From Acidobacteriota bacterium (GTDB lineage: Bacteria; Acidobacteriota; Thermoanaerobaculia; Multivoradales; SZUA-115), in NCBI GenBank assembly GCA_003231035.1, contig QIHU01000747.1, forward strand, positions 1 to 7,136: DNA of 7,136 bases, in the 5' to 3' direction. Below, in pieces: positions 1 to 5,788 of the stretch. The notes under the pieces were generated by a model. That model had not been told where the DNA came from, made no database searches, and saw only the letters and a list, made by a program, of their open reading frames with translations. The position numbers and the translations under genes are program-made. Every line of letters begins with the position of its first letter. Positions within the stretch are counted from its first letter, which is position 1.

Positions 1-54
1 GAGTCGTTTGGAGGCTCGCGCTTGCCCGTAGGGTGCCAACAATCGGCCCACCGC

Positions 55-231
55 TCACGCGGCCTCCCGGTAGTAGTGATTCAGCAACCCACCGAGCTGG
101 TCTGGGTGTTGTACGTGCCTGCCCGGGTTTGCCGATCTCGGCTTCACTGCCTTACGGGAATGGTACCTAGGGTCTGTGCCCTGGCCCGACCTCAGACGCA
201 ACCAGCCGCCGCCTTCAACCGCGCCGGCGTT
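55..231 (-). pseudogene. Probable transposase/integrase C-terminal remnant
   Basis: The minus strand downstream of hsdR is open from 231 to a TGA at 57-55, with an in-frame stop at 234-232 just upstream and no suitable start. Its last residues read HPDQLGGLLNHYYREAA. From memory, GGL-x3-Y-x-R-AA-like tails end several integrase-core (DDE) transposases, and this is the only basis for the call. The preceding 40 or so residues (such as RYHSRKAVKPRSANPG) are not recognisable, and no catalytic region or inverted repeat is visible. The rest of 1-279 shows no other gene, tRNA or convincing terminator. It could equally be non-coding DNA with a chance match. Confidence 0.33.
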
Positions 232-279
232 TCACCCTGTTGGAGTCGCTTGCCCGCTCCAAATGCAGACCGCGGCGCC

Positions 280-3200
280 TCACGCCGCCTCGCCCCACTC
301 CTTGCACACCTGCTCCGCCTGTTCGATCACCGTCTTAACCGCTTCTTGCTGTTTGTCGGGTGGATAGCCGTGGCGGCGTAGGAGTCGTTTGACTCGGGTG
401 CGAATTCTGGCGCGGACCGATTCTTTCTGGGTCCAGTCGATGGCAACCGAGTTGCGGATGGTGGTGACGAGTTCGTGGGCGATGGCGGCGAGGGCCTCGT
501 CGCCCATCACCTCGCGCACGTTGCCGTGATCGACCAGAGCGTCGTAGAAGGCCATCTCGTCTTCGCTGAGTCCCAGGGCCTCGCCGCGCTTGGGGGCGTC
601 GCGCATCCCTTTGGCCATCTCGATCAATTCCAGGATGACCTGCGCCGCCTCGATGGTGCGGTTCTGGTAGGCGGCAAGGGTGCGTTCTAGCAGTTCTGAG
701 AACTTCCGGGATTGCACGACGTTGCGCCGCTTCATCGCGTGGATCTCGTCGTTCAGGAGTTTTTTGAGCAATTCGAGCTGAAGGTTGCGGTGGGGGCTTT
801 TCTGGACCGTCTCTAGAAACTCGTCGCTCAGGATCGAGAGGTCGGGCCGCTTTAGGCCGGCCTCGCCGAACACATCGAGGATGCCCTCGGAGGAAACCGC
901 GTGCGAGACGATCTGGCGGATCGCGGTGTCTAGCTCCTCACCGCTCTTGGCGCCCCCTTGGGTGGTGTACTTCAACAGGTTCTTCTGGATCGCCTGGAAG
1001 AAACCGACCTCGTCGCGGAGGACGCGCGCCCCTTCGAGGTGGATGGCGATCCCCGCCGCCTTGTTGAGTGGCGCCATGGCTTCGAGGTAGCGCTTCTTGC
1101 CGTCCACCAGGCCGAGCACATGGCTGGCGCTGGCGCGCAGCGTTTCGAGCCTCTCGGCCGCGTCGAGCGAGAAGTAGCCCGAGTAGTCGAGGCCGTGGAA
1201 CATCGACTTGACCACGTCGAACTTCTCTAGCAGCACCCGCAAGGCGACATCCACCGGCACTCCGGGCCGCTCCCCTTGCCGGCCGCCGTAGGTGGCCACC
1301 GCCCGGCGCAGGAACTCCGCCAGGCCGAGATAATCCACCACCAGCCCCGAGGGTTTGTCTTTGAAGACCCGGTTGACGCGGGTGATCGCCTGCATCAGGT
1401 TGTGGCCCCGCATCGGCTTGTCCATGTAGAGGGTGTGCGCGCAGGGCACGTCAAAGCCGGTCAGCCACATGTCGCGCACCAGGACCATCTCCAGCGGATC
1501 GTCGGGATCTTTGAACCGTCGCTCGATCGCCTTCTGCCGCGCCTTGCCCCGGATGTGCGGCTGGAACTTCTCCGGGTCGCTGGCCGAGGTGGTCATCACT
1601 ACCTTGATCCGCCCCTCCGCGTCGTCGTCGCCGTGCCAGTCGGGCCGCAGCTTGATGATCTCGGCGTAGAGATCGACGCAGATGCGGCGCGACATGCAGA
1701 CCACCATCGCCTTGCCCGCCAAAATCTCCTGCCGCCGTTGCCAGTGGTCGAGAAGATCCTGAGCCACCAGGCGCAGCCGTTTCTCGGTGCCGACCATCGC
1801 CTCCAGCCGCGACCATTTGTTCTTCAACTGCTCCTTGACCGACTCTTCCTCCCCCTCGGTGACCTCCTCGTATTCTTCGTCGACGCGCGGTTTTTCTTCC
1901 TCGGGCAGAGCGATCTTCGCCAGCCGCGCCTCGTAGTAGATGCGCACCGTGCGCTCATCCTCCACCGACTGGCTGATGGTGTAGGTGTCGATGTAGTCGC
2001 CGAAGACGGCCGGAGTGCTCTTGTCGTCGAACTCGATCGGCGTGCCGGTGAAGCCGATGAAGGAGGCGTTGGGGAGACCGTCGCGCAGGTTGCGAGCGAA
2101 GCCCTCGATGAACTCGTACTGGGAACGGTGGGCCTCGTCGGCGATGACCACGATGTTGCGGCGCTCGGAAAGCAACGGGTAGCGCTCCCCCTTCTTCGTC
2201 CCAAACTTTTGAATGGTGGTGAAGATCACCCCACCGCTGGCCACGGTGAGGATCTCCCGCAGATGGTCCCGGCTCGTGGCCTGGTGCGGATTCGGGGTCA
2301 GATCCTTGGCGGCGCAGAATTGGTCGAAGAGTTGGCCGTCCAGATCTTTGCGGTCGGTAATCACCACCAGGGTCGGGTTCTCCATCTCCGCTTCAACCCG
2401 GATCATCCCGGCGTAGAAGACCATCGCCAGCGACTTGCCGGAGCCCTGGGTGTGCCAGACGACACCGATCCGGTGGTCACCCGCCGGGCGCGAGGCGCGC
2501 ACCGTGGCCGCCACCGCTTTGCGCGCGGCGTGGAACTGGTGGTAGCCGGCGATCTTCTTGACCCAGCCCCCGTCGGTTTCCCAGAGGATGAAGTGACGCA
2601 GGTAGTCGAGGAAACGTCGCCGCTCGAAGAGCCCTTGGATCACCACCTTGAGCTGCGGCACCGCCTCTGGGGCGAGGCCCTCGCCGTCGACCGTCCGCCA
2701 CGGGCCGAACCACTCCATGCCGGCGGTGAGGCTGCCCACCCGTGCCTCGGTGCCGTCGGAGATCACCAGAACCTCGTTGGTGTTGAAGAGGGAGGGGATC
2801 TGCGCTTTGTAGGTTTGCAGCTGGTTCCAGGCGGAGTGGAGGGTCGCATTGGGAGCCTCTGGGTTCTTCAGCTCGATCACCGCCACGGGAAGGCCGTTCA
2901 AGAAAACTAGGAGATCGGGACGGCGGTTGTTGCCCCCTTCCACCACGGTGAACTGGTTGACCACCAGCCAGTCGTTGTTGTCCGGGTTGGCAAAATCCAC
3001 CAACCAAGCCAGATCCCCACGAACGCCGCCCTCCCGGCGCACTTGGACCTCGATGCCTTGGATCAGGTCGTGATGGAAGGCGTGGTTGTTCTCTTCGAGC
3101 GCCGGGCTCTCCGGCACGAGGATCTTGCGCGCCGCGGTGTCGAGCGCCGCCGCCGGCAGATCGGGATTGATCCGGCGCAGCGCCGCCCGCAACCGGCCTT

Positions 3201-3339
3201 CGAGAATCACCGCCCCGTACGACCGCCGCTCCCGCGCCGCGCCGTCCGGGGCGATCTCTAGCCCGTTGCGGTAGCTGTACCCCAGCGCCTCAAAGTACTG
3301 GATCGCCGCCTCTTCGACGACCGATTCAAAACGACTCAT
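280..3339 (-). CDS. hsdR: Type I R-M restriction and translocase subunit HsdR
   Basis: This 1019-residue motor and nuclease subunit docks on the HsdM2-HsdS core, translocates DNA with ATP and cuts at a distance. The N-terminal nuclease has D142 in RRPDLLVF and E156-L-K158 (PD-(D/E)xK). The helicase motor has Walker A HTQGSGKS (296-303), DEAHRSQY (401-408), TGTP (431-434), MWLTGFDVP (624-632) and QAITRVNR (650-657). An acidic stretch at 480-500 is normal for many HsdRs. A helical C-terminal region (about 850-1019) probably contacts the methyltransferase. Length is typical and all key residues are present, so it looks functional. ATG 3339 is chosen for the ATGA overlap with hsdS and for GAGGAGGT (3353-3346) 6 nt upstream. 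Expression is therefore probably coupled to hsdS. It is the last gene of the operon in this window. Confidence 0.98.
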   Translation of the reverse strand: MSRFESVVEEAAIQYFEALGYSYRNGLEIAPDGAARERRSYGAVILEGRLRAALRRINPDLPAAALDTAARKILVPESPALEENNHAFHHDLIQGIEVQVRREGGVRGDLAWLVDFANPDNNDWLVVNQFTVVEGGNNRRPDLLVFLNGLPVAVIELKNPEAPNATLHSAWNQLQTYKAQIPSLFNTNEVLVISDGTEARVGSLTAGMEWFGPWRTVDGEGLAPEAVPQLKVVIQGLFERRRFLDYLRHFILWETDGGWVKKIAGYHQFHAARKAVAATVRASRPAGDHRIGVVWHTQGSGKSLAMVFYAGMIRVEAEMENPTLVVITDRKDLDGQLFDQFCAAKDLTPNPHQATSRDHLREILTVASGGVIFTTIQKFGTKKGERYPLLSERRNIVVIADEAHRSQYEFIEGFARNLRDGLPNASFIGFTGTPIEFDDKSTPAVFGDYIDTYTISQSVEDERTVRIYYEARLAKIALPEEEKPRVDEEYEEVTEGEEESVKEQLKNKWSRLEAMVGTEKRLRLVAQDLLDHWQRRQEILAGKAMVVCMSRRICVDLYAEIIKLRPDWHGDDDAEGRIKVVMTTSASDPEKFQPHIRGKARQKAIERRFKDPDDPLEMVLVRDMWLTGFDVPCAHTLYMDKPMRGHNLMQAITRVNRVFKDKPSGLVVDYLGLAEFLRRAVATYGGRQGERPGVPVDVALRVLLEKFDVVKSMFHGLDYSGYFSLDAAERLETLRASASHVLGLVDGKKRYLEAMAPLNKAAGIAIHLEGARVLRDEVGFFQAIQKNLLKYTTQGGAKSGEELDTAIRQIVSHAVSSEGILDVFGEAGLKRPDLSILSDEFLETVQKSPHRNLQLELLKKLLNDEIHAMKRRNVVQSRKFSELLERTLAAYQNRTIEAAQVILELIEMAKGMRDAPKRGEALGLSEDEMAFYDALVDHGNVREVMGDEALAAIAHELVTTIRNSVAIDWTQKESVRARIRTRVKRLLRRHGYPPDKQQEAVKTVIEQAEQVCKEWGEAA

Positions 3340-4817
3340 GCCACCACCTCCTCGACGGCGCGCTCGGCCTCGGGGACGCGGATCTCGCCGGAGATGAGTT
3401 TGGGGAGAAGGGTGTCGCGGAGGGCGGCGAGGGTGATGCTCTCCAGTCGATTCTGTCCCCTCTGCCTGAAAAATGGGCTCACGAGCTGTTCGTACTCTTT
3501 CACTCTGCCGATTGCCGGTACAGTAACCCGAAGGCTGTGCACATGGTTTCTATTCAGCGTGGGTACTGCGCTTCCTGCATTGAAACGTCCGAGGTCGAGT
3601 GTCTTGAGAAGATGATAGGCATGATACGGCCTGGAGGCGCCATAGTTCTTTACCCAAAGAGTAGTATTAAGAGGCCAGAAGTCGTCTTCAACAAGGAAGA
3701 CTTCTCCCAACTTTCCACTGCGACCAGTGACAACACCAGGAGCGGTGACTTTGAACTGATTGTGGCTACCGTGGACTCCACCAGCTGCAATTACACGATA
3801 CCGCCCCGGATGCCGTCGACTCTTCGGTAGGTCAAAACCGCGCTGAAGCGTCAGTAGCTCCTCCAGCCTCCCGACCTCCCACCCCCGCGGAATCGGCCCC
3901 AACTCACTGTCCACCAGATCGGCGTGGCCGTCGAAGTCGATGAACCAGCTCTTGAAGATCGCCTGGGCCATCGCTTCCAGCGTGCGGTTCATCTTTCGAT
4001 TCAGCTCGATCTTGTCGTCGAGGGCACCGAGTACGGCCGTGATGCGGCGTTGTTCGGGGAGGGGGGGGAGGAACAGCGGCAACTTGCGGGCGGAACTGAC
4101 GTTGAAGTGCTGCTGTACCGCGCCGACCAAGTGTGCGCTAACGTGATCACCGGCAATGCCGTTGATGTGGTAGCAAAGGTACCACGAGTCTAGTTTCTCC
4201 CCTGGGCGGACGATCACTAGATCTGAGCAGTTGAGTTCTTCCGAGCGGGCGGGAACAACCGCTGCGGTCCCTGGCTTTCCCGTGCGAACGATAATGACGT
4301 CACCAGGGTTCAGAGCAGACTTGCTGATCTTCGCATGGAACTCCTGCGTGATGAATTTGACACCCGACCACTCAACTCGAAACGGTCGAACGTTTTGTGA
4401 TCGGAGGAAGGGCACACCGCACGGTACATACTCCGACGCCATGGGGCCAACATAGCCAACTGTGAGATCCTCCGCTACCTCACCCAGAGAGACCGCGCGC
4501 CATTTCTTCACCGTTCGCGACCCACCCCCCAACACCTCATACCTCTCCCCAATCACCTCCCGAAACGACTCCTCAATCCGCCACCAATCCAACACATCCA
4601 CCCGCATCGGCAGATCCGACTCAACAAACGCCTCTTGGAGCCGCTCCAACAGCCGCCGATCCAACTCTCCCTCGCAGACCACCGCCAGATCCAAGTCAGA
4701 GTAGTCCTTCGCCGTCCACCTCACTCGCGAGCCGAAGGCCCGCACTTCGCACTGAGGTACATGCTCGGCGAGAATTCGCTCCACCGTGGCGAGGTGTTGG
4801 GGGCTGAGGTCAATCAT
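3336..4817 (-). CDS. hsdS: Minimal nucleotidyltransferase fused in frame to type I specificity subunit HsdS
   Basis: This is one 493-residue frame with two parts. Residues 1-96 are an MNT-family nucleotidyltransferase: G29-S30-x10-D41-L-D43 plus a third acidic position in RVDVLDWW (D74), so the metal-binding site looks complete. Residues 103-493 are a full HsdS, which reads the DNA target and scaffolds HsdM/HsdR. TRD1 spans about 106-249, the central conserved region LPPLPEQRRI...SWFIDFD about 250-296, TRD2 about 312-434 (RGFDLPKS entry), and the distal repeat ALRDTLLPKLISGEI about 465-479. The linker is GGGSRT, encoded across a G6 tract. HsdS alone could start at GTG 4511 (reading MKKWRAVSLGEV), giving 391 residues, a normal HsdS size. 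The ATG overlaps the HEPN stop by 8 nt and has no near ribosome site. The stop overlaps hsdR as ATGA. TRD2 DNA is about 48% G+C in 3541-3720, far below hsdM. Confidence 0.92.
   Translation of the reverse strand: MIDLSPQHLATVERILAEHVPQCEVRAFGSRVRWTAKDYSDLDLAVVCEGELDRRLLERLQEAFVESDLPMRVDVLDWWRIEESFREVIGERYEVLGGGSRTVKKWRAVSLGEVAEDLTVGYVGPMASEYVPCGVPFLRSQNVRPFRVEWSGVKFITQEFHAKISKSALNPGDVIIVRTGKPGTAAVVPARSEELNCSDLVIVRPGEKLDSWYLCYHINGIAGDHVSAHLVGAVQQHFNVSSARKLPLFLPPLPEQRRITAVLGALDDKIELNRKMNRTLEAMAQAIFKSWFIDFDGHADLVDSELGPIPRGWEVGRLEELLTLQRGFDLPKSRRHPGRYRVIAAGGVHGSHNQFKVTAPGVVTGRSGKLGEVFLVEDDFWPLNTTLWVKNYGASRPYHAYHLLKTLDLGRFNAGSAVPTLNRNHVHSLRVTVPAIGRVKEYEQLVSPFFRQRGQNRLESITLAALRDTLLPKLISGEIRVPEAERAVEEVVA
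3346..3353 (-). promoter_or_regulatory. Ribosome binding site for hsdR
   Basis: GAGGAGGT on the minus strand lies 6 nt before the hsdR ATG and is encoded within the last HsdS codons (E-E-V-V-A). It is the strongest Shine-Dalgarno sequence seen in the window, suggesting HsdR translation does not depend on coupling alone. Confidence 0.7.
4061..4068 (-). repeat. C8 homopolymer in hsdS after TRD1
   Basis: Eight C residues on the minus strand lie in codons L250-P-P-L253, at the start of the central conserved region between the two target-recognition domains. One fewer C shifts the frame to a TGA after about 19 codons, giving a 271-residue product (MNT plus TRD1). One more C leads to a stop after about 50 codons. 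The tract itself is certain; whether it varies is not visible here. Confidence 0.6.
4509..4511 (-). promoter_or_regulatory. Candidate internal GTG start for stand-alone HsdS
   Basis: Codon 103 of the MNT-HsdS frame is GTG, followed by AAG AAA TGG. Read as a start it yields MKKWRAVSLGEV, a typical HsdS N-terminus. A G-rich stretch (GGGGGGTGGG) ends 9 nt upstream and might serve weakly as a ribosome site. If one G of that stretch were absent, the MNT frame would end in TGA overlapping this GTG as GTGA. Confidence 0.45.
4525..4530 (-). repeat. G6 homopolymer at the MNT-HsdS junction
   Basis: Six G residues on the minus strand encode part of the L-G-G-G linker. Removing one gives codons GGG GTG GGT CGC GAA CGG TGA, ending the MNT at 102 residues with its stop overlapping the GTG at 4511. 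The length of this tract therefore decides whether MNT and HsdS are one protein or two. Confidence 0.7.
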
Positions 4818-5232
4818 TGCGCGCGGTCAGCGCTTCGAGGAATTCCTGCGCTTTGGGTAGAAACTCCAGCGCAGCCGCAAGGACTTCCTTGGCCGTCTTT
4901 GGGTTGTAAGTGTGCGAGGTCTCGTTGCGCGCTTTGTGAAACCGCATCCATCGATCGACATCGACGATCAGCCGGTTCTCGGCGGCATGGCGGAAGAGCT
5001 CACGCCGGGTCACACCGTCCACGTAGGTGGCGCCGACATTCTCCTCGATCCACCGCTTCATGAACTTCCAGCACAGCTCATAGGTGAACTCGAAGTTCTG
5101 GATCACGCCGGCGCGGATGGTCTCGCGCTGCGCCGCGCTCAAGCGTGCCATCCCCTCTTCGTCGGTGGCCACTTCGACCGCCCGTCCCAGCGAAGCGATG
5201 GCGCCATTCAAGGCGCTCAAGTCGAGAGTCAT
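4810..5232 (-). CDS. HI0074-type HEPN protein with intact R-x4-H-x-Y motif
   Basis: This 140-residue protein is a second HI0074-family HEPN protein, paralogous to the one at 5788-5381. The shared core is NFEFTYELCWKFMKRWIEE (46-64). Residues 102-109 read RNETSHTY, an intact R-x4-H-x-Y. In known HEPN-MNT toxin-antitoxin pairs the Arg and His form the RNase site and the Tyr is adenylylated by the MNT partner. I infer the same could happen here, with the adjacent MNT domain as partner, but HI0074-type toxicity is less established than that of the HepT/DUF86 family. ATG 5232 is chosen because GGAG (5243-5240) sits 7 nt upstream and the protein then matches family length. An in-frame ATG at 5310 would add 26 Gly/Ala/Arg-rich residues and lies inside the small ORF. 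The stop overlaps the MNT-HsdS start by 8 nt. Confidence 0.9.
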   Translation of the reverse strand: MTLDLSALNGAIASLGRAVEVATDEEGMARLSAAQRETIRAGVIQNFEFTYELCWKFMKRWIEENVGATYVDGVTRRELFRHAAENRLIVDVDRWMRFHKARNETSHTYNPKTAKEVLAAALEFLPKAQEFLEALTARND

Positions 5233-5378
5233 GGTCGATCTCCAAGATTGAAATGTGAGAAGCGCCCTCGCCGCGAAAACCACTCCACCCCCTCCGCCTC
5301 GATGTGGCACCGCAAGGCGGCAGTCGTCAGAGTGGAAAACCGCAAAAAACGCTCGCGTTCAGGAAGGCTGCCGCTCAT
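5229..5378 (-). CDS. Unrecognised 49-residue small protein in the R-M operon
   Basis: I do not recognise this protein. The frame opens with ATG two bases after the TAG of the preceding gene and closes with a TGA overlapping the ATG of the next (ATGA, 5232-5229). It therefore accounts for the whole gap between two family-assigned genes. AGAGGAG (5396-5390) lies 11 nt upstream of its ATG. The product begins MSGSLPERERFLRF and contains EAEGVEWFSRRGRFSHF (27-43). It is Arg-rich (8 of 49) with five Phe, one Trp, one Cys and no Lys, and has no signal peptide or membrane helix. There is no GS-x10-DxD, so it is not a shortened nucleotidyltransferase. GC at codon positions 1, 2 and 3 is 29, 27 and 31 of 49, only weakly coding-like. 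The case rests on boundaries and the ribosome site. The alternative is an untranslated spacer. Confidence 0.6.
   Translation of the reverse strand: MSGSLPERERFLRFSTLTTAALRCHIEAEGVEWFSRRGRFSHFNLGDRP
5240..5243 (-). promoter_or_regulatory. Ribosome binding site for the intact HEPN gene
   Basis: GGAG on the minus strand lies 7 nt before ATG 5232. It decides the start in favour of 5232 over the longer in-frame reading from 5310. Confidence 0.6.
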
Positions 5379-5380
5379 GG

Positions 5381-5788
5381 CTAACTGCGCTCCTCTAGCC
5401 AGGTATGGACACTGCGCAGCGCCGGGCGAAACTGCTGCTCGATGAGCCGCTGGACCTCGCTCGCGCCAGACTCGCTATTGGTGTAGGCGAACAGCTTTCC
5501 TGCTTCGATCGCCTCCAGCAGGCCGAGCATCTCCTCTTCGGCTAGGTAGCCCGCCTCAAAGGCGGTGCGGACCATCGCCCGTGGGCTCTTGGTATTGAGA
5601 CCCTCTCGAGATAGAAAGTCTCCAAGGCTCTTCCAGCACAGCTCGCGGGAGACTTCGAACATCTGCACCAGGCCGGCCAGTTCTAGGTCGGAGTAGCTCT
5701 CTTGATCGCAGGCCAGTTCCAAGCAAGCTAGGGCTCGGCCAAAGTTCTCCAGCCGTTGGTGCCAGCTAGCCTCCTTCATTTCGTTCAT
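5381..5788 (-). CDS. HI0074-type HEPN protein (nucleotidyltransferase substrate-binding family), degenerate motif
   Basis: This 135-residue protein resembles the HI0074 family, the all-helical HEPN-fold partners of minimal nucleotidyltransferases. Family landmarks are RLENFGRALACLE (12-24), the core helix MFEVSRELCWKSLGDFL (43-59), and KSPRAMVRTAFEAGYL (67-82). Where family members carry R-x4-H-x-Y-N, this one reads EAGKLFAYTNSE (95-106). There is no Arg or His between residues 88 and 108, so RNase or AMP-acceptor activity of the usual kind is unlikely. It may act as a structural partner or decoy; that is inference. It starts in the ATGA overlap with hsdM. A second in-frame ATG (5779) has GAAGG at good spacing and could be used instead. 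The stop is TAG. No MNT gene directly follows it; the 49-codon ORF sits in that place. Confidence 0.86.
   Translation of the reverse strand: MNEMKEASWHQRLENFGRALACLELACDQESYSDLELAGLVQMFEVSRELCWKSLGDFLSREGLNTKSPRAMVRTAFEAGYLAEEEMLGLLEAIEAGKLFAYTNSESGASEVQRLIEQQFRPALRSVHTWLEERS
5390..5396 (-). promoter_or_regulatory. Ribosome binding site for the 49-codon ORF
   Basis: AGAGGAG on the minus strand lies inside the last codons (L-E-E-R-S) of the preceding HEPN gene, 11 nt before the ATG at 5378. It is a strong Shine-Dalgarno match at slightly long spacing. With no other start nearby to serve, it is the main support for translation of the small ORF. Confidence 0.5.

Noticed and set aside
19..256. 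Ten-base direct repeat CGCTTGCCCG at 19-28 and 247-256, around the transposase-like tail
   Set aside because: It could suggest a target-site duplication, but it is short, GC-rich and not accompanied by inverted repeats, so chance is a sufficient explanation.
272..288. 6-bp GCGGCG/CGCCGC hairpin with a 5-nt loop at the hsdR stop codon
   Set aside because: There is no T-run after it on the minus strand, and short GC stems are common by chance at this composition. It is not a credible intrinsic terminator.
1840..1900. Acidic Glu-rich stretch in HsdR (residues 480-500)
   Set aside because: An acidic linker at this place between motor segments is common in HsdR proteins, so it is not an insertion of note.
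1276..2910. Long plus-strand open frame (544 codons) opposite hsdR
   Set aside because: It lies entirely antisense to a clear hsdR, and its product is His/Leu/Val/Arg-biased with no recognisable motif. Long antisense frames of this kind are normal over GC-rich genes.
5233..5310. Longer N-terminus for the intact HEPN protein, starting at 5310
   Set aside because: The added 26 residues are Gly/Arg-rich with no family match and overlap the small ORF. The ATG at 5232 has GGAG at 7 nt and gives the usual family length.
5344..5359. Hairpin AACG-CGAG-CGTT followed by a T6 run on the minus strand, like a small terminator
   Set aside because: The stem is only 4 bp and it falls within codons 7-12 of the small ORF (CGC GAG CGT TTT TTG). 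A terminator would cut off three further genes of the operon.
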